From: CAYTGM01 sp964437365
Lineage (GTDB): Bacteria > Sumerlaeota > Sumerlaeia > SLMS01
Length of the DNA: 64,000 nt
Assembly (NCBI GenBank): GCA_964437365.1
Contig: CAYTGM010000003.1
Location: 62,001-126,000, forward strand
Direction: 5' to 3'
A program made the translations under genes and the position numbers. The notes below the pieces were generated by a model. It was not told the origin of the DNA and did no database searches. It saw nothing but the letters and a program-made list of their open reading frames with translations. Positions 27,499 to 35,480 of the stretch are shown here, one piece after another; within the stretch, counting starts at the first letter, position 1; every line of letters starts with the position of its first letter.

Positions 27499-28512
27499 TT
27501 ATCCTGCAACCAGGTCTTTCGTTTCTCTTGGAAGAGTGTTCAGTATCTCGTTGAGTACATCGTCAGCAGTAACACCTTCGGCATCTGCTTCGAAATTCAT
27601 CACAAGACGGTGGCGAAGAGCAGGGAGTGCGATGGCAGCTATATCTGCAAACGCGACGTTATATCTCTCTGCACGGAGAGCCTTAATCTTAGCCCCCATG
27701 ATGATCGACTGAGCACCGCGGGGAGAACTGCCCACGCGCACGTACTGTTTGACCATCTCCGTTGCGTATTCTGTTTCCGGGTGAGTCGCGAGAACCAGTC
27801 TCACTGCGTAATCCTGAACATGTGGTGCCACGATGATCTCGCGCACAAAACCCATCCAACGCAGAATTGTTTCGCGATCAACGATCTTCTGCGGATTGGG
27901 AACGTCTTTCGTCGTTGTTCTATCCAGGATCGTTGAGAGTTCCTGTCTGCCGGGGAAAGGAACGAGGAGTTTGAAAAGAAAACGGTCAAGCTGGGCTTCG
28001 GGAAGTGGATAAGTTCCTTCCATTTCCAGAGGGTTCTGAGTCGCCAGAACAAAGAAAGGCTGATCAAGTGTATAGCGCTTCCCGGCGACGGTAACCTGCT
28101 TTTCCTGCATACATTCAAGCATGGCAGACTGTGTTTTCGGTGTTGCACGGTTAATTTCATCGGCGAGACAAAGGTTTGTAAAGATTGGACCGGGTTCGAA
28201 CTGAAGGGACCGTCGACCCGTTTCTGAGTCTTCCTGGACAACGTTCGTTCCCACAATATCAGCAGGCATCAGGTCGGGCGTAAACTGAATACGGTTGAAT
28301 GGAAGATCTAGAACTTCACCAAGTGTTCGGACCAGCATCGTCTTACCTAGACCGGGAACCCCTTCCAGCAGGACGTGACCGCCAGCGAAGAGTGAGGTGA
28401 GAACGCCTTCAATGATGGGAGTATTCCCAACAATCATTTTCTGAGTTTCAGAGAGAAGCTTTTCAAAGACCTCTCTAAATTCTTTTGCCTGTCGTTCCAT
28501 TTCAGCGCTCAT
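27499..28512 (-). CDS. MoxR-family AAA+ ATPase
   Basis: A 337-residue ATPase with Walker A GVPGLGKT, Walker B/DE box LADEINRA, the MoxR-typical EGVPG...VLDLPFNRIQFTPDLMPADIVG stretch, sensor TQNP and a lid domain at the C-terminus. AAAGGT sits about 8 bases before the ATG. It is in the middle of a six-gene operon. MoxR ATPases act as chaperone-like remodelers that often insert metals or mature complexes with DUF58 and VWA partners, both encoded next door. Confidence 0.95.
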   Translation of the reverse strand: MSAEMERQAKEFREVFEKLLSETQKMIVGNTPIIEGVLTSLFAGGHVLLEGVPGLGKTMLVRTLGEVLDLPFNRIQFTPDLMPADIVGTNVVQEDSETGRRSLQFEPGPIFTNLCLADEINRATPKTQSAMLECMQEKQVTVAGKRYTLDQPFFVLATQNPLEMEGTYPLPEAQLDRFLFKLLVPFPGRQELSTILDRTTTKDVPNPQKIVDRETILRWMGFVREIIVAPHVQDYAVRLVLATHPETEYATEMVKQYVRVGSSPRGAQSIIMGAKIKALRAERYNVAFADIAAIALPALRHRLVMNFEADAEGVTADDVLNEILNTLPRETKDLVAG

Positions 28513-28535
28513 TGTGTATACCTTTCTTTCTGGTC

Positions 28536-31478
28536 CTATTTCTTCCTGCGTTGTTGTGCGCGTTTCTTAGCTTCCATGAGGGCACTCATGCCGCCCTGCT
28601 GCGGTTTGTTTGACTTATTGCCATCGTCGGCAGTGACGGTCTGCTTGCGGTCCCTGACAGCAGGCGCTGCATCTTTACGTTCTTCGAAGACGCTTCCTGT
28701 ACTCTTGCCATCTTGAGATTTCTGAGCAAGCCGCTCGCGGAATTCCTTGCGAGCCTCTTTCTCTTTCTTCTCTTCATCACGATCTTTCAAAGCGCGAGAC
28801 TTGGCTTCTTTGAGACCAGCCAGGCGACCTTGCTGAGCTTCTGCATCTTTCGCTTTTCTTCTGATTGAGAACTTCTCTTTGATCCACAGCGCAACGTCTG
28901 CAGCACTGAGATAGACACGACGGAAGAAGATATCTACTGGAAGAAGAACCGTTCCTAACAACAGAAGCCATGGCCAGAGAGGGATGGGCCGTTGAGCAGG
29001 AACGAGATCGCGAGTGTAAGGGTTATAGCTTTCTATATCTTCTTCAATGAACTTGCCATTTGTGGCTTCGCTGATCTTCTGGAGAAACTCAGGAGCGCTG
29101 CGACTTGTTTCGTATTCAGGTGAATAAGAAAGTGAAACGCCGCTGGTGAGGAACTGAGGAGTTGTTCCTTCCTCTTCTTCAGTGACCATACTGACCATGT
29201 ATGTACCAACTTCGTCAGCGGGAAACTCTCCTTCATAACGTCCGGGAGCAACCTGACTGACAGTGACTTTCTGAGGTTCGAAGTCAGGCCCGATGACCGT
29301 GGTTTCAAAGTCGATGAAGTTCTGAAAGTTTCCTTCTTCATCAACAGCATCGACGACAATCTTACCTTTTCCACCGTCTATCTGTGTTGTAATATCAAAG
29401 TTAGGATTGTTCGTTTCGCGCAGTGACCAGCGAATAACCTGCGCCCAGAATTTCGCGAAAGTCTGACTGGCAACCCAGTTTGTCGCCCACTTGTCTTTAG
29501 CGTCTGAAGTAAAGGCGACAGATTTACCAAGACCGTAACGCCAGTGAACAAGAAGTGGATCTTCGAACTCTGTAGAGAGAGCTTCGATCGCCAGGTCTTT
29601 TGTCGTTGTAATGACATAGCCATCAAGCGGTGGGAACCCACTCATGCCGAGGATTGTTTCACTTGGTGCTCCTCGGCGTGGAGTAAAGGTCTCTTCCCTG
29701 ATGAGAGATTTCCGAACAATGGTCGCTTCCTTTGTGAATATACGCGGGAGCTCGCTGTTGGTCTGAGGGTAGTAGTAGTTCCCTTTTCCCCAGAAGGCCA
29801 TGTCTTTGAGGGACTGAACAGTTCTTGGATCGTGTGGGCTAACGGCAACGCCGGAAACAGTGATGCCTGCTCCGGTGATTTTATTAACCGTAGATTGTGT
29901 TGGAGGTGCAGGGTCACCATCGCTGATGACAACAATGTGTTTTGTCTGCGCGTTCACCTTGATCAGCTCATCAGCCGCCATGCGCAGAAGACCATCGAAG
30001 GCCTGGGCATCCATGGGCTGTACGCCTTTGATGGCGGTTCTCATAGCGCGTTTGTCTCCGACTTTTTGAAGTCCGGGACTCCAGAGCCATGTTTCCCCCC
30101 AACCGCCTCCCGCTGGATTGTTTCCGATATAGTTAAGACCAAAGTAGTCCTGAGCAGATAGAACGTTTAGAGAAGCGAGTGATATTTCTCTCGCCCAATC
30201 GTTGCCTCTTCCCATTTCCGCAGTATGAAGAGTGACAACGAGAGCTCCGTTTGGAAGAAGCTTCTTCTGCTTAATATCCATGGATACAGGCAGTGCTTTT
30301 TCGATCGGTGTATCAATATAGCCACCTGCCCCAAAGGAATTAACGCCACCGATCATAACAAGACCAACACCAAGGTCATGAACGCTGCGTTCGATCATCT
30401 GCATCTGAGCAACGCTCATATTACTGGCTGCGACATTTGAAAGGATCAGTGTATCATAGCGTTGAAGGTCTTCAAAAGTTGTTGGCATCTGAGTTGGAAG
30501 CATAAACTCGGCATCTATACTTTCAGCTTGAAGGGCTCCCAGAAGGTAACGCGCATCCCGTGTTGGATCCTGACTGCCATCAACAATGAGGACCTTAGGC
30601 TCTGACTTCAGGTAAGTAAAAGCTTTTGACGAGTTATTTTGAGGTCTTGAATCGCCCTGAACTTCAATTGTTGCAGAGTAATTGTGGAAACCGCCTTCTT
30701 CGAGGCGGCGAGAAATAACAAGGGGCGGGTTTCTGCCGGGACTGACTCGCACAGTATCTTCAACAATAAGCTGATCATCCTCGTAGATGCGCAGCAACCC
30801 CTGGGCTTCCTGTTCCGACTCAAGATAGACCTTTAGATCGAAGGGAGCTTCTTTGGAAGTTCTCTGGGGAACTACGACTTTTTCCAGCCTGACATCGTTA
30901 CGACTGTCATAGTTGAGAGGTATAACATCGACGGGAATGCCATTATTGGCAGCTATACGAGCGACTTCGATTGAAGAACCAAGGTTTTCATTTCCGTCAC
31001 TGAGGAGCACCATGCGGCGCATCCGATCTGCCGGAAAGGTGGCGAGTGCAAGACGCATAGCGGCGGCGATATCTGTGCGCTCCTCTGGTACCGTTGAGCG
31101 CAGGACACCTTCAAAGTCGAAGCCGGGGACCGGGGAGGTTTCCATGGAGGGTCGTTGCCCGAAGACAATGACACCAGACTGGTCTTTGGTGGTCGCTTTT
31201 TCGGAAAGGGTCTCGATTAGTTCAACCTGACTGGTTTGCAGATTCGAGGGTATAGATTCAGAACGATCGACCAGATAGAAGACAGCCAGATCCCTTGAAG
31301 TTTTTCTCCACTCTACTTTCGAAAGTGCGAAGATGATGCAAAGGAGCATCAGCGTCCTGACCGCAATGATAGTGTAGCGTCTACCGGGAGAGATGAGCTT
31401 CAGGCGCTTTGACATCCACCAGAAAAGAGGGATGAGCAGGAGTAGCCATAGATAGACGGGATCGGCAAATCGTATCAC
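28536..31478 (-). CDS. large membrane VWA protein with glutamine-amidotransferase-like region
   Basis: A 980-residue protein starting at a GTG that overlaps the upstream NHL gene's stop (GTGA). Two N-terminal membrane segments precede a VWA domain with MIDAS DRSES and MVLLSDGNEN. A beta-sandwich follows, then a class I GATase-like region (KVLIVDGSQDPTRDARYLLGA ... LVMIGGVNSFGAGGY), a second VWA-like stretch (HIVVISDGDPAPP), a C-terminal membrane segment (PLWPWLLLLGTVLLPV) and a highly charged, Lys/Glu/Arg-rich cytoplasmic tail (about residues 860-980). The architecture matches large VWA proteins found in MoxR/Bat-like operons. Exact function unknown. Confidence 0.85.
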   Translation of the reverse strand: MIRFADPVYLWLLLLIPLFWWMSKRLKLISPGRRYTIIAVRTLMLLCIIFALSKVEWRKTSRDLAVFYLVDRSESIPSNLQTSQVELIETLSEKATTKDQSGVIVFGQRPSMETSPVPGFDFEGVLRSTVPEERTDIAAAMRLALATFPADRMRRMVLLSDGNENLGSSIEVARIAANNGIPVDVIPLNYDSRNDVRLEKVVVPQRTSKEAPFDLKVYLESEQEAQGLLRIYEDDQLIVEDTVRVSPGRNPPLVISRRLEEGGFHNYSATIEVQGDSRPQNNSSKAFTYLKSEPKVLIVDGSQDPTRDARYLLGALQAESIDAEFMLPTQMPTTFEDLQRYDTLILSNVAASNMSVAQMQMIERSVHDLGVGLVMIGGVNSFGAGGYIDTPIEKALPVSMDIKQKKLLPNGALVVTLHTAEMGRGNDWAREISLASLNVLSAQDYFGLNYIGNNPAGGGWGETWLWSPGLQKVGDKRAMRTAIKGVQPMDAQAFDGLLRMAADELIKVNAQTKHIVVISDGDPAPPTQSTVNKITGAGITVSGVAVSPHDPRTVQSLKDMAFWGKGNYYYPQTNSELPRIFTKEATIVRKSLIREETFTPRRGAPSETILGMSGFPPLDGYVITTTKDLAIEALSTEFEDPLLVHWRYGLGKSVAFTSDAKDKWATNWVASQTFAKFWAQVIRWSLRETNNPNFDITTQIDGGKGKIVVDAVDEEGNFQNFIDFETTVIGPDFEPQKVTVSQVAPGRYEGEFPADEVGTYMVSMVTEEEEGTTPQFLTSGVSLSYSPEYETSRSAPEFLQKISEATNGKFIEEDIESYNPYTRDLVPAQRPIPLWPWLLLLGTVLLPVDIFFRRVYLSAADVALWIKEKFSIRRKAKDAEAQQGRLAGLKEAKSRALKDRDEEKKEKEARKEFRERLAQKSQDGKSTGSVFEERKDAAPAVRDRKQTVTADDGNKSNKPQQGGMSALMEAKKRAQQRRKK

Positions 31479-32560
31479 GGTTTTCGCGTTTCCTCGTCTT
31501 TATTGTTAATCGATGCCAGCTGCATTTCCGATGTGAAGTACTCTTCCGGGTTTCTCAGAATTTGAATACGATGATTGTTAGTGTCTGCAATCACCAGACT
31601 CCCATCTTCACCAACAGCACACCCCCAGGGAAGGAAGAACTCGCCCGCCCCATTTCCAGGGCCTCCCCAGTTGCCAAGAAATTCTCCATCTGGTGAATAG
31701 CGGCTTAATCGAGAGTTTTCATATTCAATGATATAGAAGGTTCCATCAGGTGCTACTGAGAGGTCTAGAGGATATTTCATCTGACCTTTCGCGCTGCCCA
31801 GTTCTCCGAACTGTCGCTTGATCTTACCATTGCGGTCATAGATATTGATCCGATGGTTTCCTGTATCCACGACATAGAGCTCTTGGGCGTCAGAGGAAAG
31901 AGAGATCGCCATGGGCCTTTCAAGTTCGAGACTTTCGTAGAGCTCACTCCCCCACTCTTCAATGAACTCTCCCTGTCGGGTGAACTTCATGATCCGACTT
32001 CTGCGACCATATTCAGTGACCCAGAGGGTTTTGCCGTCGGGGTCTGCTGTAATATCGGTTGGAAAGATAAACTGACCGGGGTCTTCCCCGGCCTCGCCGA
32101 ATTTGAAAACGAGCTCGCCTTCAGGTGTATATTTCAGTATCTGCTGATAATGAGTATCAGCGACCCAGATATCACCATCGATCGGATCAATGCTAACCCC
32201 GGTGGGTGTCCCATTGTCCCAGGCGTTCAATCGCCATTGCCGCAGAAACTCCAGCGTTTCCAGGTCATAGAGGATAATTCTACCGGTCCTGTCTATAATG
32301 ACAATTTCGTTTTCAGGTGTGACAGCAACGGCTCTCGGTTTCGAAAACTGGCCGGGCTGACGTCCGAGCTTACCCACAACATGAAGGTCATCATCGTAAA
32401 GAATTTCTCCGTCTTTTCTCTCATTGCAAGAACTGCCAAGGAAAAGAGAGCCGAGGAGCAATGAAGCAAGAAATGCTCGAGCAGTCTGACCAAGAGGACG
32501 AGTCTGTATTCTACTGCGATTCGTTTGCGTGATTCGGAGCCTGAGCCTCCCAGTTAGCAC
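31475..32560 (-). CDS. NHL-repeat lipoprotein
   Basis: A 361-residue protein with a lipobox (LFLGSSC) about 45 residues in, then six NHL-type beta-propeller blades (recurring GxFxxPxxIAxxPDGxxxVxDxxxxRIxxY patterns, for example DTGNHRINIYDRNGKI and DTNNHRIQIL). It is probably anchored in the outer or inner membrane. NHL propellers bind proteins, carbohydrates or RNA. Its 4-base overlap with the large VWA gene and 37-bp gap from the Q-rich gene place it inside the MoxR operon, which is not a gene I know as a standard member. Confidence 0.85.
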   Translation of the reverse strand: MLTGRLRLRITQTNRSRIQTRPLGQTARAFLASLLLGSLFLGSSCNERKDGEILYDDDLHVVGKLGRQPGQFSKPRAVAVTPENEIVIIDRTGRIILYDLETLEFLRQWRLNAWDNGTPTGVSIDPIDGDIWVADTHYQQILKYTPEGELVFKFGEAGEDPGQFIFPTDITADPDGKTLWVTEYGRRSRIMKFTRQGEFIEEWGSELYESLELERPMAISLSSDAQELYVVDTGNHRINIYDRNGKIKRQFGELGSAKGQMKYPLDLSVAPDGTFYIIEYENSRLSRYSPDGEFLGNWGGPGNGAGEFFLPWGCAVGEDGSLVIADTNNHRIQILRNPEEYFTSEMQLASINNKDEETRKP

Positions 32561-32597
32561 TCTACTTATTCTTTTCCTTAGTTATCTATTGAGAGAC

Positions 32598-34523
32598 TTA
32601 TTGTGCATTCTCTTCCGCGCCGAAGTTAATCGATTCGAAGTAATCGAGAACCTTATTTCTGACTCCGACGGGGATGTCTTCCTGAATAATTGTATCCGCA
32701 GCCTGCTGCTTGTAAGATTGCGGGACGCGTGAATAACTGATCTTTGATTCTCCAGGCGCTGCAGAAGCATTCGTCTCAAAGACCGCGATAATTTCTCCAT
32801 CTTCATTCTTCAGGCCTGGGATAAAGACATCCTTGAAGCCTCCAGCCATGGAGTTATCAAAAGGAACGTTGCCACCGTTACCTCGACCAGGACCACCACT
32901 TCCGAATCCTTCTTTCTGGCTTGTGCCTTCGGAAAAGACTCCCTGCATGGCAACCTGACTCTGACAGTTGCCTGCTCCACACCCGGTGCAGTTTCCTCCG
33001 GGGCAGGAGGACTTCTGGCCAGTCTGACCATTCTGCGGCGAGCTTTGAGATGGCTGCGATGAGGACTGGCCCTGTTGGCCAGGAGAGGAAGAGCTCTGAC
33101 TATTACTCCCAGAGTTCATCGCCTGAGCCATACTTTGACTCATGGATTGTTGCATCTGCGAGATCGCTTCCATCTGTTGCTGCATCTGCTGCATCTGCTG
33201 CATAGCCTGAGCTGCCTGGCTCATTGCCTGAGAAGCTTGTTGTTGACCACCCTGCTGTCCTTGCTTCTGGGCTTGAGCCTGCTGCTGTTGGCTTTGCTGA
33301 TTTCCTTGCTTGTTCCCAGCTTGTTGCTGTTGTTGCTGCTGATTCTGACCAGAGTTGGCTGACTGCTGTTGATTACCTTGCTGTTTCTGCTGCTGTCCTG
33401 ACTGGTTCTGCTTCTGATTATTCGCTTGTTGGGACTGATTCTGTTTTTGATCTTGCTGCTGGTCTTGCTGCTGATTCTGCTGTTGCTGTTTTTGTTCTGC
33501 CATTTGTTTAACAGCTTGCGCAGCTTGTTTCATCGCCTGAGCCATCTGCTGATTCTCTTGAATCTGTTCCGACAGATCCTCCAGTTCCTGCGACAATTCC
33601 TGTAACTGCTGTGTATCCATCTGCTGAAGTTGCTGAGCCATCTGGACCATTTTCTGGGCTGCCTGCTCAAAGTCCTGGTTCTTCAGATCCTTTTGAATGT
33701 CCTGCATATGTTTTGACTTTTGCAGACCCTTAATTTGCTTGAAGGGCTGAGTCTTTTTACTCATTTCATTCTTTTTGAGGCCAAGCTCGTCGTTCATCCG
33801 TGACATCTCGGCGATAGCTTCTTTGTCGTCGATGCGACCTTGAGACAAGTCCCGGGAGAGCTTCTCAAGTTTGTCAGCAAGTTTAACTTCTTTGTCTGTG
33901 CCAAGAAGCGTCTCTTCCTCCTTCTTCTCGACTTCTTCTGCGAGCCGCTTCATTTCAAGAACTATCTTTTCACGTTCTTTCTTCTCCTCAGCGGTTAACA
34001 CCTTCTTCTCCACAGTGGCTGGTGGAGGTGCTGGACTCTCGAAGAGGTTAAATTGCGGTGCGAAGAAAAGTGCGACGAGAGCAAGAGCTGGCCAAATAGA
34101 ATGCTTCGCATGAGAAGGGACCTGATACTTAAAGTCTTTTCCCACCTGAATTGAAGAAGCATACTGTTGAGCGTCTTTCTCAAGGGCCTCGAAGGCATCG
34201 CGATTGACCCCTTCTTTTCGGGAGAGCGCGAGAACAGAGGACAGTCTTTCTCTCAGGCTGAGAACCTGATCGGCTTTCATGGCTGCTTCGAAGAGGCCAA
34301 GTTTGGAGAAGGCCCCTATGATGAGAGAGATGAAGAGTGACCCACCGATAATACTGGGTATTACGACTTGGACAGGTATAGTATTTTCAAAGAGCTTAAG
34401 TGTTAGAAGGACCAGAGCGGCCAGAGAGAGACCGATAATCAGCCCCCAGAAGCTCCAGTCAAGTATTCGGAATACTTTAAGTCGGAATCGGATTTGCCGA
34501 ACTTTTTTTTCTATTTCGCTCAT
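32598..34523 (-). CDS. membrane coiled-coil protein with long Gln-rich tract (DUF4175-like)
   Basis: A 641-residue protein, first gene of the MoxR operon. Two N-terminal membrane segments (WGLIIGLSLAALVLLTL and VIPSIIGGSLFISLIIGAF) and a third near residue 145 precede a charged coiled coil (about 170-330). A Gln/Asn/Ser-rich low-complexity tract extends to about 500. Four cysteines occur as CPGGNCTGCGAGNC near 505-520. The C-terminal 100 residues are ordered-looking (VFIPGLKNEDGEIIAVFETN). The layout resembles DUF4175-type proteins found with MoxR/VWA genes. GAGGGG lies upstream of the ATG. Confidence 0.75.
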   Translation of the reverse strand: MSEIEKKVRQIRFRLKVFRILDWSFWGLIIGLSLAALVLLTLKLFENTIPVQVVIPSIIGGSLFISLIIGAFSKLGLFEAAMKADQVLSLRERLSSVLALSRKEGVNRDAFEALEKDAQQYASSIQVGKDFKYQVPSHAKHSIWPALALVALFFAPQFNLFESPAPPPATVEKKVLTAEEKKEREKIVLEMKRLAEEVEKKEEETLLGTDKEVKLADKLEKLSRDLSQGRIDDKEAIAEMSRMNDELGLKKNEMSKKTQPFKQIKGLQKSKHMQDIQKDLKNQDFEQAAQKMVQMAQQLQQMDTQQLQELSQELEDLSEQIQENQQMAQAMKQAAQAVKQMAEQKQQQQNQQQDQQQDQKQNQSQQANNQKQNQSGQQQKQQGNQQQSANSGQNQQQQQQQAGNKQGNQQSQQQQAQAQKQGQQGGQQQASQAMSQAAQAMQQMQQMQQQMEAISQMQQSMSQSMAQAMNSGSNSQSSSSPGQQGQSSSQPSQSSPQNGQTGQKSSCPGGNCTGCGAGNCQSQVAMQGVFSEGTSQKEGFGSGGPGRGNGGNVPFDNSMAGGFKDVFIPGLKNEDGEIIAVFETNASAAPGESKISYSRVPQSYKQQAADTIIQEDIPVGVRNKVLDYFESINFGAEENAQ

Positions 34524-34642
34524 AGGAAAACTTACCCCTCAAAGGTAAACAAATTTAATCACCCTGTCAGTGGTCTATCAATGCAAATCCCGTCCCTGAC
34601 AGAATCATAGACGCAATCGGGTGTTAATCTCTCAAAAATCAA

Positions 34643-34678
34643 GAAGCTGCACCCCAGTTCAGGTCGAAGTGCAGCTTC
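34643..34678 (-). terminator. terminator of hpf (minus strand)
   Basis: Perfect 10-bp stem GAAGCTGCAC/GTGCAGCTTC with a 16-base loop. On the minus strand it is followed by TTGATTTTTGAG, 45 bases after the hpf stop. It separates hpf from the MoxR operon, so the operon should have its own promoter in 34524-34642. Confidence 0.75.
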
Positions 34679-34722
34679 TACTTAGACATATTGTCGCTCC
34701 CCTGGAATTGACTTCAGTCGGC

Positions 34723-35103
34723 TTATGACCCGGTCATTTCCTCCATCTCTTCCAATTCTTCAAAGTCATCTTCAACCTCAGGAGCAGGTTCAAGGACTTC
34801 TGTAGGAATCTTTCTTCTTCGATCGATCATCCGGTTCTTTCTGTTTTTAATCGTGCGTTCTGCAGTTTTGAGGGCTTTATCGAAAGCGCTACCGTAGTTG
34901 CCGTTTTCTCCGGAAATGTGGCAGTCAAAAGGAGCCGCGTGAAAGTCAATCTCGCATCGCCAGGTCTGCTTTTGTTGTGAAAAAACCACTTCAATCTTGT
35001 CGACCTTATCAAAGAATTTTTTCAATCTCCTCGCTTTCTTTTTCACAACCTCTTGAAAATGTTTTGGCAGACTAACGTTACGGGCGGTGATGTTTACGGG
35101 CAT
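34723..35103 (-). CDS. hpf: ribosome hibernation promoting factor (HPF/RaiA family, short form)
   Basis: A 126-residue protein of the sigma-54 modulation/S30Ae family: MPVNITARNVSLPKHFQEVVKKKARRLKKFF, then a VEVVFSQQKQTWRCEI-type strand pair and the basic helix KALKTAERTIKNRKNRMIDRR. A short acidic tail replaces the long C-terminal dimerisation domain, so this is the short type. It binds the 30S decoding region and inactivates ribosomes in stationary phase. GAGGAG precedes the ATG by 8 bases. It is divergent from the adenylate cyclase gene. Confidence 0.9.
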   Translation of the reverse strand: MPVNITARNVSLPKHFQEVVKKKARRLKKFFDKVDKIEVVFSQQKQTWRCEIDFHAAPFDCHISGENGNYGSAFDKALKTAERTIKNRKNRMIDRRRKIPTEVLEPAPEVEDDFEELEEMEEMTGS

Positions 35104-35480
35104 GAGCAGTCTCCTCGGTTTAATTCGTTTGGAAAGTTTAAGTCGTCCCGGTGATCTACCAGAAAGCTGTTCAGGAGTTTAGTATTATCTCAGTTGATCA
35201 CCCAAAAGAATAAACTTTCGTTACATTAATCATGAATGCACCACTCAGCTCTAGACTCAAGAGAAATGCTATGGAACAAGAAAAAATTCTCAAGGTATCG
35301 CTTTCCGGGTGCAAATCTGTAAAGGAATCTCCTCTTCCCCACCATAACCTGACATTAAGTACATGTTCATAGTAGGTCATAAGGTTCATCCTATTCTCTA
35401 TACGTAATTGACCCCAGAACATTCAGAAAAGTTTAACGGCAGGGTCGTTTTTTCTGTGATCTTCTCATTGCCTCTGACCG
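35104..35480. other. non-coding divergent promoter region
   Basis: A 377-bp gap between divergent hpf and the CHASE2 cyclase gene. It must hold at least two promoters, but no pair of elements stands out well enough to call. No hairpin or repeat of note. Confidence 0.4.
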
